Positions 7,942 through 16,009 of a stretch of DNA of 64,000 bases are shown here, in pieces. How positions within the stretch are numbered: the stretch's first letter is position 1; each line of letters begins with the position of its first letter. A model generated the notes under the pieces. The model searched no databases. It was not told where the DNA came from and saw nothing but the letters and a program-made list of their open reading frames with translations. Source of the stretch: UBA5070 sp035352895. GTDB lineage: Bacteria; Fibrobacterota; Fibrobacteria; UBA5070. The translations under genes were made by a program, and so were the position numbers. Location of the stretch: assembly GCA_035352895.1 (NCBI GenBank), contig DAOPYN010000001.1, forward strand, positions 124,001-188,000, given 5' to 3'.

Positions 7942-9882
7942 ATGAGCGAGAAGAGAGTGCTGATCGTCGGCGGAGGCCTTGCGGGCCTCGCCGCGGCGAT
8001 GAAGGCCTGCGAATTGGGCCTTGAGGTCGACATCTTCAGCATGGTGCACGTCAAGCGAAGCCACTCCGTGTGCGCGCAGGGCGGCATCAACGGAGCGGTC
8101 AACACCAAGGGCGAAGGCGACAGCCCCTACATCCACTTCGTGGACACCATCAAGGGCGGCGACTTCCTGGCCGACCAGCCTCCCGTGCTCTCCATGTGCG
8201 AAGCCGCACCCAGCGTCATCAACATGATGGACCGCCTGGGCGTGACCTTCAACCGCACCCCGGAAGGCCTCCTGGACTTCCGTCGCTTCGGCGGCACGCT
8301 CCACCACCGCACCGCCTTCGCGGGCGCCTCCACCGGACAGCAGCTCCTGTACTCGCTGGACGAGCAGGTCCGCCGCTGGGAAGCCGCCGGCAAGGTCCGC
8401 AAGTTCGAGAACTGGGAATTCACCCGCCTGATCCTGGACAAGGACGGTCGCGCGGTGGGCCTGGTCGCGCAGGACCTCACCACCATGGAGTTCAAGAGCT
8501 TCCCCGGCCTGGCCGTGGTGCTCGCCACCGGCGGTCCCGGACTGATGTTCGGCAAGACCACCAACTCCACCATCAACTTCGGTTCCGCCACCGCCGCCGC
8601 CTACAAGCAGGGCGTCTGGTACGGCAATCCCGAAATGGTCCAGATCCACCCCACGGGCATCCCCGGATCCGACAAGTTGCGTCTGATCTCGGAATCGGCC
8701 CGCGGCGAAGGCGGTCGTGTCTGGGTGCCTCGCAACAAGGGCGACAAGCGTCCCTGGAACGAGATCCCCCCCGCCGAGCGCTACTACTTCCTGGAAGAGC
8801 GCTACCCGCTCTACGGAAACCTGGTGCCCCGCGACATCGCTTCCCGCGAGATCGCCCTGATCTGCACCAAGGAAGGTCTGGGCATCGGCGGTCGCAACGC
8901 CGTCTACCTGGATCTCACCCACCAGCCGGAGGAATACCTCCTGCGCAAGCTGGGCGCCATCCTGGACATCTACGAGAAGTTCCGCGGCGTGGATCCCAAG
9001 AAGGTCCCGATGGAGATCTACCCCGCCTACCACTACTCCATGGGTGGTCTGTACGCGGGCTACGAGGCCGACTCCACCGGACGTCTGCTCAAGAACTCGC
9101 CCAAGAACCAGGAAACCAACATCCCCGGCGTCTACGCCATCGGCGAAGCCGACCACCAGTACCACGGCGCCAACCGCCTGGGTGCCAACTCGCTGATGTC
9201 CTGCATCTTCGCTGGCCTGGTGTGCGGCGAATCGGTGGCCGCGCTGGCCAAGAATTCCAAGACCGCCGCGGCTTCCTCGTCGCTCCTGGAATCCGAGTGC
9301 AAGCTGGAAGAGGAGAACTACAAGAAACTCCTGGCCCAGGAAGGACCTGAAAACCCCTTCGTGATCCACAAGGAACTGGGCGAGGCGATGAGCGCCTACT
9401 GCCTCATCGAGCGCCACAACGACGAGCTCAAGAAGCTCCAAGGCATGGTGGACTCCTTCGCCGAGCGGCTGAAGAAGGCCTCCAGCCTGGACAAGTCCGG
9501 TTCGGGCAACATGAGCGCCGTGTTCCTCCGCCAGCTCGACGGCATGATCACCATGGCCAAGGCCGTGGTCGACGCCGCCATCCTGCGCGACGAGTGCCGT
9601 GGCGCCCACTCCAAGCCCGCCTTCGACAATCCGGCTCCTTCCAAGGAGACCCCCATCGAAGATCCCGCCTGGACGGCCTACTACGAGAAGTTCCTGGCCC
9701 AGACCCAGACCTGGCTCAAGACCACCGTGGCCAAGTACGACCCCAAGAAGTCGCACCCGACCATCGAGTACCAGCCGGTGGATGCCCGTCACCTGGAGCC
9801 GGAGCCTCGCGACTATACGGGCGTGGGCAAGAAGGCCTGGGCCAAGTTCAAGGAAAAGCGTCAAGCCCAGGCCAAGGCCTAA
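7942..9882 (+). CDS. sdhA: Succinate dehydrogenase/fumarate reductase flavoprotein subunit
   Basis: This 646-residue flavoprotein interconverts succinate and fumarate. The dinucleotide fold for FAD is at residues 4-25 (VLIVGGGLAGLAAAMKA). The covalent FAD histidine lies in KRSHSVCAQGGING. Substrate residues appear in RRFGGTLHHRTAF, QIHPTGIPG, the arginine motif LYGNLVPRDIASRE, and YHYSMGGLYAG; EADHQYHGANRLGANSL is the C-terminal FAD contact. Length and wording match the group found with cytochrome b (B-type) anchors, as in Bacteroidota and Bacillus-like enzymes. An anchor subunit gene (sdhC) normally precedes sdhA; here ndk does, with no room for one. The direction of the reaction cannot be read from sequence, but in a succinate-producing fermenter fumarate reduction is likely. 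Confidence 0.95.
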   Translation: MSEKRVLIVGGGLAGLAAAMKACELGLEVDIFSMVHVKRSHSVCAQGGINGAVNTKGEGDSPYIHFVDTIKGGDFLADQPPVLSMCEAAPSVINMMDRLGVTFNRTPEGLLDFRRFGGTLHHRTAFAGASTGQQLLYSLDEQVRRWEAAGKVRKFENWEFTRLILDKDGRAVGLVAQDLTTMEFKSFPGLAVVLATGGPGLMFGKTTNSTINFGSATAAAYKQGVWYGNPEMVQIHPTGIPGSDKLRLISESARGEGGRVWVPRNKGDKRPWNEIPPAERYYFLEERYPLYGNLVPRDIASREIALICTKEGLGIGGRNAVYLDLTHQPEEYLLRKLGAILDIYEKFRGVDPKKVPMEIYPAYHYSMGGLYAGYEADSTGRLLKNSPKNQETNIPGVYAIGEADHQYHGANRLGANSLMSCIFAGLVCGESVAALAKNSKTAAASSSLLESECKLEEENYKKLLAQEGPENPFVIHKELGEAMSAYCLIERHNDELKKLQGMVDSFAERLKKASSLDKSGSGNMSAVFLRQLDGMITMAKAVVDAAILRDECRGAHSKPAFDNPAPSKETPIEDPAWTAYYEKFLAQTQTWLKTTVAKYDPKKSHPTIEYQPVDARHLEPEPRDYTGVGKKAWAKFKEKRQAQAKA

Positions 9883-9903
9883 GGAAAAGGGAGGATCCAC
9901 GCC

Positions 9904-10650
9904 ATGAGCAAGAACGTCGAAATTCTCGTCAAGCGTCAGGACAGCCCCAAGGCTCCCAGCTATTGGGTCGAGTTCTCCGTGCCCTACGAAGAGGGGATGA
10001 ACGTCATCTCCCTTCTGCAGGCCATCCGTCGCGACCCCAAGGACAAGTCGGGCAAGTCGGTGACTCCGGTCACCTGGGAAAGCTCGTGTCTGGAAGAGGT
10101 GTGCGGCGCCTGCACGATGGTGATCAACGGCAAGGTGCGCCAGGCCTGCACGGCCTTGGTGGACCAGCTGGAGTTGCCCATCAAGCTGGAGCCCATGTCG
10201 AAGTTCCCGGTGGAGCGCGACCTTCGCGTCAACCGCCAGCGCATCTTCGACAACCTCAAGAAGGTGAACGCCTGGGTGGAGGTGGACGGCTACCACGACC
10301 TGGGACCTGGCCCCCGCCAGAATCCCGAGGACCAGGCCACCACCTACAAGTACTCCGAGTGCATGAGCTGCGGCTGCTGCATGGAGGTGTGCCCCCAGTT
10401 CACGAAGGACAACGACTTCATCGGCGCCGCGGTGCTCGGACAGGCCCGCCTGTTCAACATGCATCCCACCGGCGAGATGCAGATGCCCAAGCGTCTGGAC
10501 AAGGTTACCGACAAGGGCGGCATCCAGGATTGCGGCTTGGCCCAGCAGTGCGTCAAGGCCTGCCCCAAGCACATTCCGCTGGTGGAAGCCATCGGTCAGC
10601 TGCAGCGCGATATCACCGTCAACAAGGTGCTCGGGTCGCTGAAGAAGTAA
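9904..10650 (+). CDS. sdhB: Succinate dehydrogenase/fumarate reductase iron-sulfur subunit
   Basis: The 248-residue iron-sulfur subunit passes electrons between the flavoprotein and a quinone-binding anchor. The N-terminal ferredoxin-like domain binds [2Fe-2S] through SSCLEEVCGAC and the later RQAC (residues ~60-82). The C-terminal domain carries SECMSCGCCMEVCPQ near residue 155 and CGLAQQCVKACPKHIPL near residue 203 for the [4Fe-4S] and [3Fe-4S] clusters. GGAGG at 9890-9894 lies 9 bases before the ATG. It ends 151 bases before a strong terminator, so a cytochrome b subunit is absent from this unit and must be encoded elsewhere if the complex is membrane-bound. Confidence 0.95.
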   Translation: MSKNVEILVKRQDSPKAPSYWVEFSVPYEEGMNVISLLQAIRRDPKDKSGKSVTPVTWESSCLEEVCGACTMVINGKVRQACTALVDQLELPIKLEPMSKFPVERDLRVNRQRIFDNLKKVNAWVEVDGYHDLGPGPRQNPEDQATTYKYSECMSCGCCMEVCPQFTKDNDFIGAAVLGQARLFNMHPTGEMQMPKRLDKVTDKGGIQDCGLAQQCVKACPKHIPLVEAIGQLQRDITVNKVLGSLKK

Positions 10651-10800
10651 TTCGGCTGCGGGAGCGCAACCTCCCGTTGGAAGCATCGCTCACCTCGGGT
10701 CGCCGTACCTTGTGTACGGCTCCCGTCGGATCGGATGCATCCGCCGGTCGTCTGCATCTCCCTCGCTCGAATTCTTCGCTTTGCTGACAGGATTTGCCGA
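10651..10800 (+). other. Structured 150-nt trailer between sdhB and its terminator
   Basis: There is no gene here. Two hairpins are visible: CGGGAG/CTCCCG just after the sdhB stop, and GCCGTAC (10702-10708) with GTACGGC (10714-10720) around loop CTTGT. The stretch is open in one frame but has no start signal and reads through from an antisense-like frame. It could be a 3' untranslated region, a small RNA ending at 10830, or a copy of a dispersed repeat. Confidence 0.4.
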
Positions 10801-10830
10801 AGGCCCCGTCCGGACGGACGGGGCCTTTTT
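10801..10830 (+). terminator. Intrinsic terminator of the ndk-sdhAB unit
   Basis: A 10-bp GC-rich stem (AGGCCCCGTC / GACGGGGCCT) with loop CGGACG is followed directly by TTTTT, which is a textbook Rho-independent terminator for rightward transcription. Confidence 0.9.
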
Positions 10831-10866
10831 CGTTGGTGGATCCACGATACCCGGAACGATCGAAAT

Positions 10867-10923
10867 ACGTTGGAACGATCGTAGAGACGCCCCGCCGGGG
10901 CGTCTCTACGATCGTTCCAACGT
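10867..10923. repeat. 57-nt perfect palindrome, second copy of the dyad element
   Basis: Each arm is 27 bases with loop GCC and no mismatch. The inner part (TAGAGACGCCCC and its complement) matches the element at 823-865 except at one symmetric position, while the outer 15 bases (ACGTTGGAACGATCG) are unrelated to that copy yet still self-complementary. The motif GGAACGATCG also occurs just upstream at 10854-10863 as a direct repeat. It lies in the gap between the sdhB terminator and panC. Confidence 0.8.
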
Positions 10924-11060
10924 TTCATCCGCGATTCCCCGGGATTTCCGGTTTCCATTCCGACGTCGCTGTGGAATGCGATCCTGCAAATGGTCAACCG
11001 CCGGGGGCTGTGTTTTCCTTTCTTTCCTCTTCCTTGCCACATCCACAGGAGAGGGCCGCC

Positions 11061-11918
11061 ATGCAGATCTTCCACACCGCCAACCAGATGCGCGCCTGGT
11101 CGCGCGACATGCGCAGGGCCGGGAGGCGCGTGGGGTTCGTGCCCACCATGGGCGCGTTGCATTCGGGACACGCCTCCCTCCTGGACGAGGCCGGGCGGAG
11201 AGCGGACACGGTCGTGCTGTCGATTTTCGTCAACCCCACCCAGTTCGGTCCCAACGAGGACTTCGCCAAGTACCCGCGCACCTGGGATGCCGACCTGAAG
11301 CTCGCGCGCGACCACGGCGTCCAAGCGATCTTCCATCCCTCCGAGGACTTCTACCCCAAGGGATACCGCACCCAGGTGACCGTGCCCGGCTGGAAATCCG
11401 TCCTGGAGGGGGAGATCCGTCCCGACCACTTCGATGGCGTGACCAGCGTGGTGACCAAGCTGTTCCATTCGGTGGACCCGGACGTGGCTGTGTTCGGGCA
11501 GAAGGACGCCCAGCAGGCCCTCCTGGTGCGCCGCATGATCCGCGATCTGGATTTTGGCCTGGAGCTGGTGGTGGCTCCCACCGTGCGCGAATCCGACGGC
11601 CTGGCCCTGAGCTCGCGCAACCGGTATCTGTCGGAATCCGACCGCCGCCGCGCCCTGGTCCTGTCCCGTGCGCTGGCCGCTTCCGTTGCCCTGTGGGACG
11701 CTGGATGCCGGAATCCGTCGGAACTTGTGGCCGCCGGTCGCACCCTGCTTTCGCAGGATCCGCCCGACCTTCTCGACTACTTCACGCTCCTGGATCCGGA
11801 TTCCCTGGAGGTGCTGGATTCCCACGAGCGGCGCGAGGATCCCTGCATCCTGGTGGTGGCGGGTCGCTACGGCACCACCAGGCTGATCGACAACGCGGTG
11901 CTCGGGGCGGTGTGGTGA
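11061..11918 (+). CDS. panC: Pantothenate synthetase
   Basis: The 285-residue enzyme condenses pantoate and beta-alanine with ATP to give pantothenate, the last step before coenzyme A synthesis. The nucleotidyltransferase HIGH-type motif is PTMGALHSGHASLL at residues 30-43. Further family blocks are SIFVNPTQFGPNEDF, the pantoate-binding GVTSVVTKLF, FGQKDAQQALLVRRMI and the late SSRNRYLS. AGGAGAGGG at 11047-11055 fixes ATG 11061. No panB or panD is in the window, so the pathway genes are scattered. It converges with scpB, with 6 bases between the two stop codons and no terminator between them. Confidence 0.96.
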   Translation: MQIFHTANQMRAWSRDMRRAGRRVGFVPTMGALHSGHASLLDEAGRRADTVVLSIFVNPTQFGPNEDFAKYPRTWDADLKLARDHGVQAIFHPSEDFYPKGYRTQVTVPGWKSVLEGEIRPDHFDGVTSVVTKLFHSVDPDVAVFGQKDAQQALLVRRMIRDLDFGLELVVAPTVRESDGLALSSRNRYLSESDRRRALVLSRALAASVALWDAGCRNPSELVAAGRTLLSQDPPDLLDYFTLLDPDSLEVLDSHERREDPCILVVAGRYGTTRLIDNAVLGAVW

Positions 11919-11924
11919 GCTCCC

Positions 11925-12704
11925 TCACTTCCCCTTGTAGACGGGCTTGCGCTTTTCCTTGAAGGAATCGATGCCTTCCTGGTAGTCGTGGGAGTCGTAC
12001 ACGATCCGCCGCATGCCCTGGACGCGTTCGAAGACGTTGGGGCTCATGGCGTGGGCCGCGGACAACAGCCGCAGCTGTTCCTTCATGACGGTGACGGAAA
12101 GCGGCGCGTTCTGCGCGATTTGGCGCGCGATGCCCATCACGAAATCCTCGATCTCGTCGGCGGACTTCACGTAGTTGATCATGCCCAGGTTCAGGGCCTG
12201 CGAGGAGGGGATGGGCTGGGCGGTGAAGAGCATTTCCTTCACCACCGGCAGCGGAATGGCGTTGATCAAGGTGAGCAGGCCGCCCAGGTTGTAGGGAATG
12301 CCCAGCTTGGCGGGAGTGATGGCGAAGGTCGTTTCCGGGGTGGCCACCAGGATGTCGCAGGCCAGGGCGGCTTCGCACGCGCCACCCCACACACCACCTT
12401 CCAGCAGGGCGATGATGGGAGCCGGGAAATCCTGGATGCCCCGCACCAGCACGCGCAAGGGGTCGTTCCACGAAAGGGGATCGCGACCGCGGTCGGGGAG
12501 TTCGTTCACATCGTGCCCGGCCGACCACGTCCTGGCGCCCTTGGTGGCCCGCAGGACCACCGCGCGGACCTGCTGCTGGCGGAACCCCGCCAGAGCATCG
12601 GTGATCTCGTGGATCATGCCCTCGGATAGGACGTTTCGCTTGGCGGGGTTGTCCATCATCAGGGTCCCGATGGAATCGACGATTTCCTTTTTCACCAACG
12701 ACAT
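11925..12704 (-). CDS. scpB: Methylmalonyl-CoA decarboxylase (crotonase family)
   Basis: The 259-residue product follows Escherichia coli ScpB/YgfG along its whole length rather than a generic enoyl-CoA hydratase. Shared blocks include FSAGHD-type TWSAGHDVNELP, GRDPLSWNDPL, EGGVWGGACE, TPAKLGIPYNLGG, the C-terminal FERVQGMRRIVYDSHDYQEG and EKRKP. The His in SAGHD and the Tyr in IPYNL match residues placed in the active site of the E. coli enzyme. It should decarboxylate (R)-methylmalonyl-CoA to propionyl-CoA, which fits a succinate/propionate fermenter and the nearby sdhAB. No mutase or CoA-transferase gene is in the window. GGAGGA lies before ATG 12704. It has its own promoter region and is not part of the T6SS operon. 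Confidence 0.92.
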   Translation of the reverse strand: MSLVKKEIVDSIGTLMMDNPAKRNVLSEGMIHEITDALAGFRQQQVRAVVLRATKGARTWSAGHDVNELPDRGRDPLSWNDPLRVLVRGIQDFPAPIIALLEGGVWGGACEAALACDILVATPETTFAITPAKLGIPYNLGGLLTLINAIPLPVVKEMLFTAQPIPSSQALNLGMINYVKSADEIEDFVMGIARQIAQNAPLSVTVMKEQLRLLSAAHAMSPNVFERVQGMRRIVYDSHDYQEGIDSFKEKRKPVYKGK

Positions 12705-12740
12705 CTGTTCCTCCGGAATGCAACGAGAGTCCGGTCACAA

Positions 12741-12773
12741 AGATACCAGTTCTGGACAGGTTCATCCAGAATT
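12741..12773 (-). promoter_or_regulatory. scpB promoter with overlapping inverted repeat
   Basis: On the minus strand TATCTT (12746-12741) is a -10 candidate about 36 bases before the scpB ATG. Directly upstream is the dyad TTCTGGA (12750-12756) and TCCAGAA (12765-12771), with two further pairs on the outside. The dyad falls in the -35 to -10 spacer, where a repressor could act; it may instead end the leftward tssG transcript. Confidence 0.4.
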
Positions 12774-12836
12774 CATCGCAGGAAGACGCACTTCGCGCTC
12801 GAGAGCGCGGAAAGAGCCTGGAAGGGACCGGGAAGG

Positions 12837-13814
12837 CTAGTGCAGAACCAATCGCGCCGGTTGGGGATCCTCGGTCCCCAGCCAGCCGAAAGCGCCCAAG
12901 TGGACCTGGTTGAGGGAATTCGCGTCCCCCAGGCTCCTTCCACATTCGGGAGGAACGCCGCTGGGATCCAGGATCGCTTCCGCCTCCCACACCATCGGGC
13001 GAGGAAGGTAGTCCTCGACGAGGATGCGCACCTTCTCGCGGGCTGCATCGGGATGGGTGGCCCAGGCGCGGTATTGGTCCCAGGGCATGGGGCCGATCTT
13101 GATGTCCAACAGCTCGCCACCCACGGGCACCGTGGAGCCGATGGCGCTGGATCCGTCCAGACGGCATTCGCCCAGGGTGGCCACGGAAGGGTTGGCAACC
13201 CAAGCGACTCCGGAAGCGTCCACTTCCACGGCGGCAAGGTCCAGTTGCTGCGCCAGGAAGCGGCGCATCCCGTCGCGGGAGCGACCCTGCGGAACCAGGA
13301 GGGAAAAGCCTCCCAGGCGGCGCGATTCCGACGCGGCATCGTCGCAACCACCCAGGAGCCTGAGGTGCCTTTGAAGATCGTCGCTGGCACCCAGTTCCGC
13401 GCGGATGGCCGGAGAGCGCAGGATCAGTCCCAGCGCCAGGAGGCGGTAGGAACGGTTCTCGAAGATCTTGTAGAAGTCCCGCAATGCGTCCCAGTGGTCG
13501 TCCGAACGCATCAGCGGATCCACCAGGTAGGCGGGCAGCGGACTGGACGCCCCTTGGAGACCCATGAAGTGGACGCGGAGCTCCTCGCGGCCGTTGGGCC
13601 CCATTCCAGCCTGTTCCAGGTCCTGCGGCGCGAACCCGATCGAACCCGAATGGACGATGTCCAGGCCTTCGTCCAGAAGCGACAGGAGGTCCACGCCCTT
13701 CTCGCGGCTGGCTGCCACCTTGGCACGCAACCAGAGCCGGATCCATTGCAGGAACTCGAAATTCCGGGCCTCGCTGTGCATCCGGGATTCGGGACTGTTG
13801 GCGGCGGGGGTCAT
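12837..13814 (-). CDS. tssG: Type VI secretion baseplate protein TssG
   Basis: This 325-residue protein is the TssG/ImpH/VasB wedge subunit of the T6SS baseplate, which pairs with two TssF copies. It follows tssF directly and shows the family features: an early aromatic stretch (FEFLQWIRLWL), the conserved SIGFAPQDLEQAG region near residue 60, HFMGLQGASSPLPAYLVD near residue 85, and FYKIFENRSYRLLA near residue 120. The C-terminal half holds the LDIKIGPMPWDQYR segment. The start is ATG 13814, which overlaps the tssF TGA by four bases, so tssF and tssG are coupled. It is the last gene of the leftward T6SS operon. Confidence 0.9.
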   Translation of the reverse strand: MTPAANSPESRMHSEARNFEFLQWIRLWLRAKVAASREKGVDLLSLLDEGLDIVHSGSIGFAPQDLEQAGMGPNGREELRVHFMGLQGASSPLPAYLVDPLMRSDDHWDALRDFYKIFENRSYRLLALGLILRSPAIRAELGASDDLQRHLRLLGGCDDAASESRRLGGFSLLVPQGRSRDGMRRFLAQQLDLAAVEVDASGVAWVANPSVATLGECRLDGSSAIGSTVPVGGELLDIKIGPMPWDQYRAWATHPDAAREKVRILVEDYLPRPMVWEAEAILDPSGVPPECGRSLGDANSLNQVHLGAFGWLGTEDPQPARLVLH

Positions 13815-15526
13815 GCCTTGTGCTCCAGGCTGGTCCCCAGGGCGGGGATGTCCACGGTCAGGGCCAGTTCCATCCCCGGGGGGACGCGTTCCAGGAACAT
13901 GGCGAAGAGAAGGCGACAAAATTCATCAAGGAGGCCAACCCGGTCCCACGAGTCGGCCGTCAGGGAAGGATCGTTCCAGGAAAGCCGCAACTGGCAGATG
14001 GGCCGCGGAATTCCCGCTTCCAGCCGGTAGCTGGATCCGATGTCGATCCGCTGGATGGCATCCACCAGGGCCCGCTTCTGGGCGCGGGGATCCCACAACA
14101 GCAGCCGCAGGGTGTCGCGCAGACCCTCGGGCTCCAGGAGGTCGCGGAAGGTGCGCTGGAAGTGCGAGAACAGCCGCCAGCGGAACTGGGGCCCCACCGA
14201 GGGACGGAACACCTGGGAGGGGCGTTCCAGGGAAGCGAAGGGGAGACCCGCGGGCACGCCGTCCAGCGGTTCGTCGATGTCGTTGGGACGCAGGTTGTCG
14301 CGGGGCGCGTCGCCGTCGCACACCCAAGCGTGGATCGAGAGGTATTCGTCCTCGAAATGGAATTCGGGCCAGGGATGGGAAACGGAAATGGAGGTCTTCA
14401 TGCCTCCGGAGCGGTTGGGTCGCCTCCGCACGCGGAAACTGCCGTCTTCGGGTGGCTTGCGACCGAACTGCCGGAAGGCCCAGGAGCGGGTGTAGGAATG
14501 GGATCGGGTGGGATCCGCGACGCTCGCACCAAGGACCTGGACCAGATCCAGGATCTCGCGATCGCCGCCGTCGCGAGGTGTCACCGGGTATTCGCTGCGG
14601 GTGGCCTCGAATGGGTACGGCTCGCATTCCTGCACGTAGCCGTTCACCGCCGCCACTGTGTTGATGCGAAGGAACTTCTCGTCGACGGTCTGCTCCAGAT
14701 CCGGAGGAAGGATCCCCTGGAAGAACACCCTGAGGCGGACCTGGGAGGTTCCCGGCTCGATGGCCTCGTCCAGGCCCAGGATGTCGATGCGACGGAATCT
14801 GTCGTCGGCGCAGAGGAAGTCGCGCAGGGACAGCAGATGCTCCGCGGAGGGAGCGGAGATGGGCGAGTAGGTTTCCGAGGCCGTGGCGGGGTGGATGGAG
14901 ATTCCCGACCGAGCGCCTTGGGAGGTCTCCACGGAATGCACCCGTCGGATCAGCCAGTGGTGCATGGTCCATACGGTCCGGGCGTCTCCGTGCAGATGCA
15001 CCGAGATGCGCGACGGCCATTCGGCCAGAGGCATGCCATCCACCGTCGAGAACGTCCACTCGAGCATCCCTTGTCCAAGGGAGCCCGCCGAAAGGCGGAG
15101 ACCGGTGATCTTCAGTGGGTGGATGGGGCAGTCCTCGGTGACGGTGAACACCGCGGGACGCTCCATCTTGCCGACCTGGGGCGCCTGGATGGTGGAACCG
15201 CGCGGAACCATCTTGGCCGTATCGGCGACGTCGGCGCGGATCTGGAATTGCACCAGCGCCACGCCGGGGAGGGGAATCTCCAAGCCGTGCGCGACCTGCT
15301 CCAGGAGCTCGCCCGCGGAGTCGTCGTCGCTCTGGTCCATGTCCGAACGCAGACGGGCGGAAAGGAACGCGAAGTTCTGGAACAGGCGTTCCAGGTAGGG
15401 GTCGCGGCGTTCCACCTCCTCCATGGACAGAATCTGCGCAAAATCGGGGTGGCGACGGGAATACTCCCTGCCCGATTGCAGGAGGTAGCGCAGTTCCTCG
15501 TCGTAGAGTCGCTTGAGGTCGGACAT
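13811..15526 (-). CDS. tssF: Type VI secretion baseplate protein TssF
   Basis: This 571-residue protein is the TssF/ImpG/VasA baseplate wedge subunit. The N-terminus is characteristic: LKRLYDEELRYLLQSGREYSR, then HPDFAQILSMEEVERRDPYLERLFQNFAFLSARL, the region that gives the family its signature. PRGSTIQAP near residue 115 and SISVSHPWPEFHFEDEYLSI-type segments follow. Length is close to the usual 580-620 residues. It sits between tssE (2-base gap) and tssG (4-base overlap), the common E-F-G order. It is cytoplasmic and docks the sheath and tube to the TssJLM membrane complex. Confidence 0.93.
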   Translation of the reverse strand: MSDLKRLYDEELRYLLQSGREYSRRHPDFAQILSMEEVERRDPYLERLFQNFAFLSARLRSDMDQSDDDSAGELLEQVAHGLEIPLPGVALVQFQIRADVADTAKMVPRGSTIQAPQVGKMERPAVFTVTEDCPIHPLKITGLRLSAGSLGQGMLEWTFSTVDGMPLAEWPSRISVHLHGDARTVWTMHHWLIRRVHSVETSQGARSGISIHPATASETYSPISAPSAEHLLSLRDFLCADDRFRRIDILGLDEAIEPGTSQVRLRVFFQGILPPDLEQTVDEKFLRINTVAAVNGYVQECEPYPFEATRSEYPVTPRDGGDREILDLVQVLGASVADPTRSHSYTRSWAFRQFGRKPPEDGSFRVRRRPNRSGGMKTSISVSHPWPEFHFEDEYLSIHAWVCDGDAPRDNLRPNDIDEPLDGVPAGLPFASLERPSQVFRPSVGPQFRWRLFSHFQRTFRDLLEPEGLRDTLRLLLWDPRAQKRALVDAIQRIDIGSSYRLEAGIPRPICQLRLSWNDPSLTADSWDRVGLLDEFCRLLFAMFLERVPPGMELALTVDIPALGTSLEHKA

Positions 15527-15528
15527 GG

Positions 15529-15942
15529 TCAGCCCGTCGCGCGGACGAGTCCGCGGCCGTTGGGGAAGAAACTGGATTCGAACTGGACGCGCCCGGCTCC
15601 CCGGAGGCTTCCCGAGATGCGGAAACGCACTCGCGCGTGTGCCGGCTCGAATTCCACGAACTGCACGCTCACGTTCTCCATGCGAGGCTCGTAGGTGCGG
15701 ATCAGGGTTTCCATCTCCGTCTGGATCTCGTATGCGCTGCCGGGAAGCCTGCGGAACAGGTCGCCGATATCCGGCATGCCGAAATCCGGCATATGCACCA
15801 GCATGCCCTTTCGCGACTCCAGGAGCCTCTGGATGTGTTCGGCGATGGAACGCTGGCGACGGACCGTGCTGGGCACGGCGCGCACCGGGGTGCCATCCAT
15901 GTAGCTGCCGGTCAGTTTCTCGAGGAGTCCTTCGCCTTGCAT
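15529..15942 (-). CDS. tssE: Type VI secretion baseplate protein TssE
   Basis: The 137-residue product is the gp25-like T6SS baseplate protein that nucleates sheath assembly. The gp25/lysozyme-like core runs from about residue 30 (RSIAEHIQRLLESRKGMLVHMPDFGMPDI) through RRLPGSAYEIQTEMETLIRTYEPRMENV to the C-terminal strands VRFRISGSL. I use ATG 15942 (MQGEGLLEKL), which has GGAG 8-11 bases upstream; the longer frame would start inside the hcp terminator. An intrinsic terminator separates it from hcp, so tssEFG expression depends on read-through or on a promoter in that short gap. Confidence 0.88.
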   Translation of the reverse strand: MQGEGLLEKLTGSYMDGTPVRAVPSTVRRQRSIAEHIQRLLESRKGMLVHMPDFGMPDIGDLFRRLPGSAYEIQTEMETLIRTYEPRMENVSVQFVEFEPAHARVRFRISGSLRGAGRVQFESSFFPNGRGLVRATG

Positions 15943-15951
15943 GGTGTCTCC

Positions 15952-15985
15952 AAGAAAGAAAAAGGCCGGACGTTTCCGTCCGGCC
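15952..15985 (-). terminator. Intrinsic terminator between hcp and tssE
   Basis: On the minus strand a perfect 9-bp stem (GGCCGGACG / CGTCCGGCC) closed by a GAAA tetraloop is followed by TTTTTCTTTCTT. It lies 25 bases after the hcp stop codon and 10 bases before the tssE start codon, inside the T6SS operon, and so should cut most transcripts after hcp. Confidence 0.85.
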
Positions 15986-16009
15986 CGATGCTTCAACGCC
16001 GGAGGGCGA

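Noticed and set aside
7441..10686. A 1081-codon open frame on the minus strand opposite ndk-sdhA-sdhB
   Set aside because: It is an antisense shadow; the opposite strand encodes three well-conserved enzymes.
12794..12809. CGCGCTC-GA-GAGCGCG dyad downstream of tssG as a terminator
   Set aside because: The two-base loop is too tight and no T-tract follows on the minus strand.
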